Source: JAGNKE01 sp965230245 (GTDB lineage Bacteria; Pseudomonadota; Alphaproteobacteria; Micavibrionales; Micavibrionaceae). Taken from it: a stretch of 64,000 nucleotides of DNA. The notes beneath the pieces were generated by a model. The model did no database searches. It was not told the DNA's origin and saw only the letters and a program-made list of their open reading frames with translations. The stretch lies in contig OZ246000.1 of assembly GCA_965230245.1 (NCBI GenBank), forward strand, positions 1,612,001-1,676,000. Direction: 5' to 3'. Positions 34,505 to 42,654 of the stretch are shown here, in pieces (the stretch's first letter is position 1; the number at the start of each line of letters is the position of its first letter). Made by a program: the position numbers and the translations under genes.

Positions 34505-36805
34505 ATGCCTGACAGCTCAAGCCAGCATTTCCTCATCCGCGGCAGCGACTATCTCGCCCGCTATCCCGGTTTCAAACTCATCGCCCGCGAGGATGAACTT
34601 AAACGCCTCAGCCGCATCCTGATGCGTGATAAGGCAAACAGTGTCCTTCTCGTCGGTCCGGGCGGAGTAGGGTGTACGGCACTCTGTCTTGAACTCGAAG
34701 CGTGTAAGACAGACCCCGAAACACCGTTCGATATTTTAAATAAACGCTTGTTCTGGCTGGATACCGATGGCCTCTTTGCCTCGGGCGATACCAATGAAAT
34801 GAACGAAAACTTTCAGAACATGCTGCGCCGTCTCTCACGCTATCCCGACACGCTTCTGGTGATCGAAGATATGCGCGACTTCATCGAGGCAACGCGTAAT
34901 AACGGCTGCACAAACTTCATCAACGCGATGATGCGCGCCATTGAGCGCGGCAAGTTTCAGGCCATCTTTGAATCCCGCGATGATGATCTTGAAATTGTTC
35001 TGAAATGCCATTCGAACATCACCGAATTTTTTACCATGCTCGACCTGAACGAACCCGAAGCCGATGCGCTGCAGGACATCGTCAGCGTAGCCGTAAAGCG
35101 CCTGAGCGACCATCACAAGATCCCTGTCTCTCAGGATGCGGTGAAAACGGCAATTGAACTGACCAGTAAATACCGCGTGCGGGAAATGAGCCTTAGCCGC
35201 GCCCAGCCGGAGCGCACATTGAACCTGCTCGATCGCGCTTTGACAACCTACCGTCAGGACGCACACGCCCGCCCGCCCAAACTGGTTAAGAAAATGACGG
35301 AGCTTGCCATCGTCGAGCGCGCACTTTCGGGCGAAGACATAGCGGAACTCGCGGGACAGTCAAAAGAAGATCTGGAAAAAGCCAAAACCGCATTGGAAGG
35401 CACAGTCGAGATCATCCAGAATGAATGGGAAGAAACCCAGACGCGCCTGCGCAAAATCCACAAAAACCAGAGCGACGGAGAAGAGGCTTTGAAAGACCTC
35501 GAAGAGCGTCTTGAAAAACAGCGCGAGAAAGATAAGCACATCCGCGAAGCCACCAACGAAGACCTGCAGGAAAAGGCAGAGGAACGTGAAAAACCTGAAT
35601 TCCAGTCCTTCAATATGCGCACCGCCGCGGCAGGATACGAATCCGAAAAGGTCAATAAAATCAAAGAGGAAATAGACCTCCTGCAAAAGGCCATTGCCGA
35701 AAACAAACAAAAATTCGAAGCCCTGACCAAGGAAATCAATGATGGCCTGATCCTTGCACCCGATCATGTGCTAAAGGAATTCAGCCAGCTCTCGGGCATC
35801 CCCGCAAACAAACTCAATCAGGACGAACGCGCCAAGCTCATTAATCTGGATAAAAGCTTGTCAGGTCGCGTCTTCGGGCAGGATCACGCCGTTCAGAAAC
35901 TTGCGGACGCCGTGCGTGTTGCCCGTGTCGGCCTGAAAGACCCGAACAAGCCGCAGGCCGCATTCATGTTCCTCGGCCCCTCCGGTGTCGGTAAAACCGA
36001 AATGGCAAAGGCTCTGACCGCTGCCCTGCATGATGACGAACGCGCTCTCCTGCGCTTCGATATGTCCGAATACATGGAAAAACATGCGGTTGCCAAGCTC
36101 ATCGGTGCCCCTCCGGGTTACGAAGGCTACGAGGCAGGCGGTATCCTGACCAACGCCATGCGCCGCAACCCCTACGTCGTGATCCTCTTTGACGAAATTG
36201 AAAAGGCTCACCCCGACATCTTTAACGTCTTCCTGCAGGTACTCGATGACGGGCGCCTGACCGATAACCGTGGCTTGACGGTCTCCTTCAGCGAAGCCAT
36301 CATCATCATGACCACCAATATCGGTCAGAAAAACTTCCTCGACTCCTCCATGGATTTTGATGAAGCCGAACTGGAAACCTTCCGCGAACTCGATGATACC
36401 TATCGCCCCGAATTCCTGAACCGTTTCAACGGCCGCCAGAATATCGTCTGTTTCAACGCGCTCAACCTTGAGGTCATCGAACTGATCGCAAAACGCGAGA
36501 TCAAAAAGCTGAACGCACAGATCAAGGCACAGGGCCGCGAACTCGAAATCGAAATCGCCGACGAGTCATTAACTGCCTTGTGCAAGGATCAATACAACCC
36601 CGCCAACGGCGCACGCGGCATACCAGGTTACTTTGCCTCGCAAATTCACCCCGCCGTGGCAAACACAATGCTGCAGGCCGAAACCGCACGCGGCGTGATG
36701 GAAGTCATCTACAACGCCGAAACGCGCTCGCTGGAGGTTGTACACCCCCGCATCCGTGAGGTAGAAAGTACAGAGCAGCCCGAAACCCAAAAAGGCGCGG
36801 CATAG
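34505..36805 (+). CDS. ClpB-like AAA+ protein with degenerate first ATPase domain
   Basis: 766 residues from ATG 34505. It has two AAA modules and a coiled-coil middle region (about 270-430) like ClpB, but no Clp N domain. NBD1 has GPGGVGCT, where Cys57 replaces the Walker A lysine, with a Walker B-like LLVIED. NBD2 is intact: Walker A GPSGVGKT (Lys497), Walker B VILFDEIEKAHPD, TTNIG sensor 1, and the C-terminal ClpB small domain (NPANGARGIPG). Probably a hexameric unfoldase or remodeler powered by NBD2. It lies between a coiled-coil protein and membrane-protein genes, which suggests a dedicated complex rather than general disaggregation. The C-terminus lacks the ClpP-binding IGF-type loop as far as I can see. 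Confidence 0.82.
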   Translation: MPDSSSQHFLIRGSDYLARYPGFKLIAREDELKRLSRILMRDKANSVLLVGPGGVGCTALCLELEACKTDPETPFDILNKRLFWLDTDGLFASGDTNEMNENFQNMLRRLSRYPDTLLVIEDMRDFIEATRNNGCTNFINAMMRAIERGKFQAIFESRDDDLEIVLKCHSNITEFFTMLDLNEPEADALQDIVSVAVKRLSDHHKIPVSQDAVKTAIELTSKYRVREMSLSRAQPERTLNLLDRALTTYRQDAHARPPKLVKKMTELAIVERALSGEDIAELAGQSKEDLEKAKTALEGTVEIIQNEWEETQTRLRKIHKNQSDGEEALKDLEERLEKQREKDKHIREATNEDLQEKAEEREKPEFQSFNMRTAAAGYESEKVNKIKEEIDLLQKAIAENKQKFEALTKEINDGLILAPDHVLKEFSQLSGIPANKLNQDERAKLINLDKSLSGRVFGQDHAVQKLADAVRVARVGLKDPNKPQAAFMFLGPSGVGKTEMAKALTAALHDDERALLRFDMSEYMEKHAVAKLIGAPPGYEGYEAGGILTNAMRRNPYVVILFDEIEKAHPDIFNVFLQVLDDGRLTDNRGLTVSFSEAIIIMTTNIGQKNFLDSSMDFDEAELETFRELDDTYRPEFLNRFNGRQNIVCFNALNLEVIELIAKREIKKLNAQIKAQGRELEIEIADESLTALCKDQYNPANGARGIPGYFASQIHPAVANTMLQAETARGVMEVIYNAETRSLEVVHPRIREVESTEQPETQKGAA

Positions 36806-36814
36806 TGTAAGTGC

Positions 36815-37093
36815 ATGAAACTCGATAAGTATATTTCTCTTATAAAAGGATTCTTGGACGGTGAGATGTCCGTAGCTTCTTTCGAAAAAGATTACTTGGA
36901 TTATTTCAAAAATGAGTCAGATACTTTGCCCGAAAATCACTTCGCTGCCTTGCACACCTTGTTCTTAGATGTTGATGCCTACTGTGCTGATAATGAATTG
37001 CTGGGTGAATATGATATTAATGAAAAGCAGTTATTTGAATCTGCTCGCAGATGTCTGGAAATAATACAAAGAGCGCAGGATAGCCATGTCTGA
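36815..37093 (+). CDS. colicin-immunity-like small protein
   Basis: 92 residues. The layout KYISLIKGFLDGEMSVASFEKDYLDYFKNE, then LFLDVDAYCADNELLGEYDINE and LFESARRCLE, matches my memory of the bacterial colicin-D-like immunity family (PF09204: an early K-Y-I/L-x-L-I-x-x-F-L-x-G-x-I-S motif, a D-V-D-A-Y-C motif and Y-D-I-D-E-x-x-L). Its codons are more AT-rich than the flanking genes, suggesting separate origin. It starts nine bases after the AAA+ gene and overlaps the next gene by 8 bases, so it is embedded in that operon. No toxin is nearby. Confidence 0.6.
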   Translation: MKLDKYISLIKGFLDGEMSVASFEKDYLDYFKNESDTLPENHFAALHTLFLDVDAYCADNELLGEYDINEKQLFESARRCLEIIQRAQDSHV

Positions 37094-37883
37094 AGACAAC
37101 AACAAAAGCGAAGACCTCCTGCGCCGCGCCGAAAAACTCAAGGCGCGCACCGCCGCCAACAAAAAGCGTTTCAAACGAAAGCAAAAGGATAGCGGCGCTG
37201 CCAATATCAGCCGCCATGTCACCGACACCGTAGAAGCCTATAACCATGTGACCGGCTCGGTGCACTGGATTTACCAAAACGTAATCCATCCCGCCGTAAC
37301 GCATCCGTGGGCGGGCGCACCGTTCCGCGCCTATCGTTCCCTTTGGAATAAAGTAGTGTATGTGAATGATGCCGACGGCGATCCGCTTTTCTCCAAAAAA
37401 CGCGGCGGCATGATGGTTCTGGCAACGCTGGCTTTCCTCTATATGCTGCCCGCAATTCTGGCGGGGACGGCCGAACTTCTCTGGGACACAACCCGTATGG
37501 TGACGAACTACCGCGAAGGGGAGGTGCTCTACCTCGGCCGTTCGCAGGAAATCGACCCGATCGGTAATGTGTTCTCGGCGCAGGGTTGCGAGCAAATCCG
37601 CTGCACCGATCAGACAGGGTTTTACTTCCGCATCAAACCCTCGTTAGCGCACCATATCTGGAGTCTCTTTAATAACGGCAACATCTTCTTCCCCGACTTT
37701 GTCACGGCGGGTATCCAGAACGACATCAACAAATGCACCGTGACCAGCTACGGCTCGCGTGGTAAATTGATCGTCAGGAACTGGGAAATCTACCCGCAAA
37801 TCCTCGCTGTGGATTGCGTTCCGGTATCGGATGCTGATATAGAAGCATTTGAAAAAGCGCAAGACTCAGCCGCCGATCAATAA
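37086..37883 (+). CDS. single-pass membrane protein with cysteine-containing external domain
   Basis: 265 residues. A cytoplasmic, very basic N-terminus (KARTAANKKRFKRKQKD) is followed by a transmembrane segment near residues 108-130 (GGMMVLATLAFLYMLPAILAGTAELL) and a C-terminal domain of about 130 residues. That domain carries four cysteines (GCEQIRC, NKCTVTS, AVDCVP) that could form two disulfides, consistent with a periplasmic side. I am not sure of a family. It shares an operon with the coiled-coil and AAA+ genes and could be their membrane anchor; this is inference from gene order. Confidence 0.6.
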   Translation: MSEDNNKSEDLLRRAEKLKARTAANKKRFKRKQKDSGAANISRHVTDTVEAYNHVTGSVHWIYQNVIHPAVTHPWAGAPFRAYRSLWNKVVYVNDADGDPLFSKKRGGMMVLATLAFLYMLPAILAGTAELLWDTTRMVTNYREGEVLYLGRSQEIDPIGNVFSAQGCEQIRCTDQTGFYFRIKPSLAHHIWSLFNNGNIFFPDFVTAGIQNDINKCTVTSYGSRGKLIVRNWEIYPQILAVDCVPVSDADIEAFEKAQDSAADQ

Positions 37884-37923
37884 ATCAAAAACCAAACAAG
37901 ACTGGAATGAAGAGAGTAAAAAT

Positions 37924-38772
37924 ATGTGTAGATGGATAGCCTATGTCGGAGAGCCGATCTTCATGGATCGCCTCGTAACAAAACCCGCGCACTCCCTAGT
38001 TGAGCAAAGCATGAATGCCGAATTGCAATTCCGCGATGACGGAAGCTTGTGGACGACAAACGGTGACGGGTTCGGTGTTGGCTGGTACGGCAAGCTCAAA
38101 AAACCCGGCTTGTTCAAGGATGCAAGCCCCGCATGGAATGACCGTAATCTGCACGAAATTTGCGCCCAGACAGAAACGCCACTGTTCTTTGCCCATATCC
38201 GCGCCAGCACGCAAGGAGCCGTACAGCGCGACAACTCGCACCCGTTCAAATATAAAAACTGGCTGTTCCAGCACAACGGCACGGTCGAGAACTTCAAGAA
38301 GATCAAACGAGCACTCCACAACGATATGGACACAGAGTTCTACGAAAATATTAAGGGCACGACAGACAGTGAAACCTGTTTCTACATGGCATTAAATTAC
38401 GGCTTGCTGGACGACCCGAAAGAAGCATTCCAGAAAACCCTCGGCCGTTTAAAACAGGCGCAGGAAGAGGCAGGCCTTGAAGAAGATCTGAGCTTCTCGG
38501 CATCGGCAACAGACGGAAAAAGCGTCTACACCTTCCGCTATTCAAGTCCCACAGCAACGACAAAAAGCCAGTTCTTTACCAAAAACATGTCACTCTTCGA
38601 AGATATCGGTGGCGCTCAAGATGCAGTCGAGCAACCCGATACGGGCGTTTTGGTTGTCTCGGAACCACTTTTAGACCGATTAAGCGGCGAATGGGAAGAA
38701 GTACCGGAAGGCTCATTCATGACAATTAAAGACAACCACGTCGAACTCGAAGGCTTCCGCCTGAGAATATAA
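37924..38772 (+). CDS. class II glutamine amidotransferase (YafJ/EgtC-like)
   Basis: 282 residues from ATG 37924 so that Cys2 becomes the N-terminal nucleophile after Met removal (MCRWIAYVG). GAGAG lies upstream. Other class II amidotransferase features are NGDGFGVGWYG, FFAHIRAST, NSHPF and FQHNGTVENF. It releases ammonia from a gamma-glutamyl amide or hydrolyses gamma-glutamyl compounds. The EgtC branch acts in ergothioneine synthesis, but no egt genes are here and ovoA is about 19 kb away, so the substrate is open. It stands alone between two opposite-facing groups. Confidence 0.85.
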   Translation: MCRWIAYVGEPIFMDRLVTKPAHSLVEQSMNAELQFRDDGSLWTTNGDGFGVGWYGKLKKPGLFKDASPAWNDRNLHEICAQTETPLFFAHIRASTQGAVQRDNSHPFKYKNWLFQHNGTVENFKKIKRALHNDMDTEFYENIKGTTDSETCFYMALNYGLLDDPKEAFQKTLGRLKQAQEEAGLEEDLSFSASATDGKSVYTFRYSSPTATTKSQFFTKNMSLFEDIGGAQDAVEQPDTGVLVVSEPLLDRLSGEWEEVPEGSFMTIKDNHVELEGFRLRI

Positions 38773-38788
38773 AAACACGCTAAGGGAT

Positions 38789-39952
38789 TTATTCGAGGAC
38801 GGGATAACGGATATACGGCATCTGGATAAGGGGATGATTCAGCCAGTCGGTATGATGCAACGTCGCAAACTGCCCGAAATAAATCGTAAAAACAAACATT
38901 CCCCAAAGGGTAAAGGTCAAAAGAGCAAGGCTCAGGTTTCTGAACCGCGCCAAAGGCCAGAGTAAAACTCTGACGGCGATATGTCTCTGTTTTGGCGTAG
39001 CGGCCTGAAAGCCAAGCTTATCAAACAGGATGTCACGTTCGAATGCACTCAAATCGTCTTTACCAAGTGCGCCCGAAGACAAGGCCTTCATAAGGCCGAT
39101 CGCATAAATTTTGGCGTTCATCCGTTTCAGCAAAAAAAGCCCGAGATAAAAACATCCGATCACAATACAGTAATGCAGAAATAAAGGCTCTTTCAGAGCC
39201 TCGATATTCCGTGTATCAACGCCGTAAATATCTTCAAAGAACAGAATAAAAACTTTCGTGCCTGCCATGACGCCCAGACTCCCGAGGGCAAAAAAAAGCG
39301 AGAGCAGAAGCAAACGGAAACGCACGTGTTTTGCAATGATGCGGATTGTTTTAATCTCGAAAAAACTCCGCCAGTTCCCATGAACGGCTTGCCGTGCCTG
39401 TGCAATCGGCAAATACAGCATAACAAGCGAAAAGGCGAAAACGCTTAGAATAGATGCTGCAAAAGGAAAAATATTTTCCTCATAGCTGCGGTTGTAAACA
39501 AGATCCCATCCGGCCCACCACATCAAAAACCACATCACCGCAAAGGGCAGGGTTAAAAGCCATGTGTTGAAAAGCACGAGCAGGCCCAGCTTGTAATTGT
39601 TTTTCAGGGCAACAAAAAATCCTTTGATTGTTCGCCATATGTACTTGAATAGTCCGACTCTGACCGCATCAGTTTCAGGACGCTCACTCATCGATGTCCA
39701 ACGCGGCCAGTATCCGTAATGAGCGGTCTGCGGATCTTTATAAAAAGCATCAGCAAGATCAGGAGCGCTTTTCCCAGCCCAAACTCTGATGGTTCGGTGA
39801 CGCATATAGCGTGTCATCCAGCCCGAAACCATCGGCGCGGTAAAGGGTGTCCAGCAAAGCAGAAACCCGACAAGCATCTGGACAAAGCCGCGCGGGAAGG
39901 CAATAAAATGCATCCATATAAACTGGTCAAAGTTTTTCAGACGCTCTCTCAT
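38789..39952 (-). CDS. polytopic inner membrane protein
   Basis: 387 residues with about six hydrophobic segments, including FVQMLVGFLLCWTPFTAP near the start, LGLLVLFNTWLLTLPFAVMWFLMWW, FPFAASILSVFAFSLVMLYL, LLLLSLFFALGSLGVMAG and a final LALLTFTLWGMFVFTIYF. Its ATG overlaps the stop of the phosphatase-like gene by four bases (ATGA type), so the two are translationally coupled. No family is recognised; the character resembles DUF4013-type membrane proteins without a diagnostic motif. Confidence 0.6.
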   Translation of the reverse strand: MRERLKNFDQFIWMHFIAFPRGFVQMLVGFLLCWTPFTAPMVSGWMTRYMRHRTIRVWAGKSAPDLADAFYKDPQTAHYGYWPRWTSMSERPETDAVRVGLFKYIWRTIKGFFVALKNNYKLGLLVLFNTWLLTLPFAVMWFLMWWAGWDLVYNRSYEENIFPFAASILSVFAFSLVMLYLPIAQARQAVHGNWRSFFEIKTIRIIAKHVRFRLLLLSLFFALGSLGVMAGTKVFILFFEDIYGVDTRNIEALKEPLFLHYCIVIGCFYLGLFLLKRMNAKIYAIGLMKALSSGALGKDDLSAFERDILFDKLGFQAATPKQRHIAVRVLLWPLARFRNLSLALLTFTLWGMFVFTIYFGQFATLHHTDWLNHPLIQMPYIRYPVLE

Positions 39953-41151
39953 AAAATTGCCTCCTCCAAAACTCGCCCGTCAACGCTTGGCGCATCAAAA
40001 CCCATCAAAGCCGCAACCGTAGAGGTAACACTCGTCTGATCAACGGCCTTATCAACCAGCTGGCCACGGCCGATTCCCGGCCCGTACAGCATGGCAAAAA
40101 CCTCGTGCGAAGATTTGGTATTGAAATGATGCTGAAAGGGAACGGACATCAACGCGTTATCATCACGCCCGCAATCCGGCACAATGACAAACACCGTATT
40201 GTCTCGATAAAACGGATCAATCTCCGTTGCTTTGACGAGTTGATGTATGCCTTTATCAATAACCGATATTGCGCGCGTATAATGGCTTTTGATGCCCCAA
40301 TGCACCATGTCGGGATCCTGATAATTCACCATCATAAGCTTTGGCTTCAAGTACCGCATCGCCCAGAGCGCAACCTCTGTCGATAGCCTGTCACCGCGCG
40401 GATGCTTGTACCCCTCATCACCATAGTAATTGCGCCACCTATTCCAGAATTTCTGCACCTGTTTGGGATACTTCTCCGGCGCGGTGAAGCTGGGACTTTT
40501 CTCCTTGATATCTTTAAGCTCGGTTTGAAGCTTTTCCTGCACCTCATCCGTGATCCCGCCTTCAGCCAGTTTCTTTTGCAGCACATAACTTCGATACTTA
40601 TCATAACTCAACACTTCGGAGCGGTAATCCAGCCCGTAATTGTGATCCATGCCGAACATCACACCTTCTTCTTCGAAACGGTCCTCTCCGCTCACGATAA
40701 TAGCCTCATGCACGTCAACGTCATAAACCTTGCGAAACATCTCGAATAATGTGGGGGAGGTAGGGAGCAAAAGCTCGCTTAAGCCGCGCCGTTCCTGATG
40801 ATGATACGCTTTGTATTTCCCTGTCAGGATATTGACCGTGCCCTGTGCATGGCTTGTATTGTTATCCTCGATTTCTTCAATACTCATGTTATTGAACAAC
40901 GTCGCCTTTGGCGCGAGGACATTCATCATGAACGGGCTGTAGCTATATTGCGGATCAATCGTCTCTTTTCGGCGCACACCGCCGCCGTACCGAATGATAA
41001 TGACATTGGGACCTTTATACGGCTTTCGATGCCCCGAAGGCTCTTCAGAAACAGCAAAGGCGGAAGAGGGCATAAACATCTGCCCGTTCATAAAAAGCGC
41101 GGCAGACGCGACCATCTGGTTAAACACGCGGCGTGATAGAAAACACGACAT
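39949..41151 (-). CDS. Tat-exported alkaline-phosphatase-superfamily protein
   Basis: 400 residues. The N-terminus has a twin-arginine motif SRRVFNQ followed by a hydrophobic stretch and AFA cleavage site, so folded export to the periplasm is likely. The fold is that of the alkaline phosphatase/sulfatase superfamily: PNVIIIRYGGG, NNTSHAQGTVNILTGKYK (nucleophile loop), DPDMVHWGIKSH and VFVIVPDCGRDDN (metal-binding Asp/His), and a final VDGRVLEEAI. The substrate is unknown. GGGAGA precedes the ATG. The upstream region holds two near-identical dyad sequences. Confidence 0.72.
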   Translation of the reverse strand: MSCFLSRRVFNQMVASAALFMNGQMFMPSSAFAVSEEPSGHRKPYKGPNVIIIRYGGGVRRKETIDPQYSYSPFMMNVLAPKATLFNNMSIEEIEDNNTSHAQGTVNILTGKYKAYHHQERRGLSELLLPTSPTLFEMFRKVYDVDVHEAIIVSGEDRFEEEGVMFGMDHNYGLDYRSEVLSYDKYRSYVLQKKLAEGGITDEVQEKLQTELKDIKEKSPSFTAPEKYPKQVQKFWNRWRNYYGDEGYKHPRGDRLSTEVALWAMRYLKPKLMMVNYQDPDMVHWGIKSHYTRAISVIDKGIHQLVKATEIDPFYRDNTVFVIVPDCGRDDNALMSVPFQHHFNTKSSHEVFAMLYGPGIGRGQLVDKAVDQTSVTSTVAALMGFDAPSVDGRVLEEAIL

Positions 41152-41200
41152 AAATTTTCTCCCGTGAAAACAACTCTATAGTTTCACGGTAGCATAAAAC

Positions 41201-41221
41201 TACTCTGTAATGCAAAGTAAT
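41201..41221. repeat. dyad operator-like repeat, copy 1
   Basis: A 21-base sequence beginning TACTCTGTAATG and ending CAAAGTAAT. It contains an imperfect dyad TACTCTG-N5-CAAAGTA. A second copy at 41284-41304 differs at two positions only. Both lie upstream of the phosphatase-superfamily gene start (41151), so they may bind its regulator. Confidence 0.5.
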
Positions 41222-41283
41222 TTTGAATTCTGAAAAAACGCATGTGCCCGTAACGCGCTCTACACAAGTATTCTAGCGCATAA

Positions 41284-41304
41284 TACTCTGTGACGCAAAG
41301 TAAT
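41284..41304. repeat. dyad operator-like repeat, copy 2
   Basis: Begins TACTCTGTGACG and ends CAAAGTAAT; 19 of 21 bases match copy 1, 83 bases away. The two differences fall in the spacer between the half-sites, which is what a protein-binding dyad would tolerate. Confidence 0.5.
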
Positions 41305-41337
41305 AAAAGATAATGATAGCAGTAAACTGTAAGAGCC

Positions 41338-42489
41338 TTAGCGCGGCACGATGCGGATCAACTCGCCGTTCGTTTCATCCGTGAGAATATAGAGATACCC
41401 GTCCGGTCCGTTGGCAACATCACGGATGCGCTTCTTGAATTCCTCGATCAGAATTTCACGGTGGGCAATCGTTTCGCCGTCAACCACCATCCGCTCCATT
41501 TTGCGGTGGGCAAGAGCGCCGACAAATAAATGCCCTGTCCATTCGGGGATTTTATCACCCGTGTAAAACGCCATACCGCTCGGTGCAATAGAAGGTGTCC
41601 ACTGCCAGATAGGATCAACCATGCCCGGAAGGCTGGTATGCTCGGATATCTTCGTGCCGATCACGTAATTCCGTCCGTACGTGGCAGCCGGCCAGCCGAA
41701 ATTTCCGCCCGAGACAGGTAGGTTAATCTCATCACCGCCTTGCGGCCCGTGTTCGTGAATCCATAATCGTCCGCTTTCAGGGTGCATCGCCATCCCTTGC
41801 GGGTTGCGGTGGCCATAGGAATATATCTCCGGCAAGCCTTTATCGTTCCCGACAAAGGGGTTATCTTCGGGAATGCTGCCGTCTTTATTGATGCGCACAA
41901 TAACACCCTGATGGTTTTGAGGGTCCTGCGCACGGTCTTTATCACCGCGATCTCCTGTGGAAATAAACAACGTACCGTCCCGCGCTTCAACAATACGGCT
42001 GCCGTAATGGTGACGACTGTCCAGCTTTGGAGTCTGCGAAAAAATGACCTCCGCATCGATTAAACGGCTCTGCCTGACAGAAAGCTTCGCACGGATGACT
42101 TCCGTGCCTGAAAGCTCCTCGTTGTTCGCATCAATGCCCGAATAGGAAATATAGATATGATCTCCGTCCTTGAAGTCCGAAGGCACGTATACATCCAGCA
42201 AACCACCTTGCCCTTCGGCCTTGACTTGCGGAACGCCCTTGATCTCGGTTTTTGTCTCTCCGTCCTGTGAAACATGAAGCAAACGCCCGCGCCGCTCGGT
42301 TACCAGATACGAACCGTCCGGCAGAAACGCCACAGACCACGGATGGTGCAGGCCATTTGCAACCGTGACCAATCGGAAGCTCACAAGCTCGCTTTTAAAT
42401 TCACGCTCACCGGGGGCAAACTTGGCATACGCATAATATCCGCCGCAGGCCAGCACAGAAATGAATAGGGCTAATAAAAATCTTTTCAT
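41338..42489 (-). CDS. PQQ-dependent aldose sugar dehydrogenase (YliI/Asd type)
   Basis: 383 residues from ATG 42489, which places a signal-anchor-like hydrophobic stretch (RFLLALFISVLACGGYYAYA) at the N-terminus. The six-bladed propeller motifs are GLHHPWSVAFLPDGSYLVTERRGRL, QGGLLDVYV, STGDRGDKD, YGHRNPQGMA and HEHGPQGGDEINL, the last forming the PQQ/calcium-type site. It would oxidise aldoses in the periplasm. No PQQ synthesis genes are in the window. It diverges from the alpha-2-macroglobulin gene with 165 bases between starts. Confidence 0.88.
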   Translation of the reverse strand: MKRFLLALFISVLACGGYYAYAKFAPGEREFKSELVSFRLVTVANGLHHPWSVAFLPDGSYLVTERRGRLLHVSQDGETKTEIKGVPQVKAEGQGGLLDVYVPSDFKDGDHIYISYSGIDANNEELSGTEVIRAKLSVRQSRLIDAEVIFSQTPKLDSRHHYGSRIVEARDGTLFISTGDRGDKDRAQDPQNHQGVIVRINKDGSIPEDNPFVGNDKGLPEIYSYGHRNPQGMAMHPESGRLWIHEHGPQGGDEINLPVSGGNFGWPAATYGRNYVIGTKISEHTSLPGMVDPIWQWTPSIAPSGMAFYTGDKIPEWTGHLFVGALAHRKMERMVVDGETIAHREILIEEFKKRIRDVANGPDGYLYILTDETNGELIRIVPR

Positions 42490-42654
42490 GCGCCAAAGCC
42501 TATAACAAACACGTATGAAAGTGAATTTTAAATGCCTTCTTTCTTGACTCACCGACTCCCAATTTCCGATGATCAAAATAATTTCCAAGGAAGTGCAGAG
42601 TGGTGTCGTCTTACCCCCAAAGCACGCATATTTTTTAAAAACGGATTTTGAATA

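Noticed and set aside
34505..36805. Type VI secretion ClpV or ordinary ClpB
   Set aside because: No N domain, degenerate NBD1 Walker A, and no Tss genes nearby; ordinary ClpB keeps both ATPase sites.
17065..38772. OvoA plus EgtC-like amidotransferase as an ergothioneine pathway
   Set aside because: The OvoA chain has the OvoA-type C-terminal methyltransferase, no egtB/egtD/egtE are present, and the amidotransferase is about 19 kb away in another unit.
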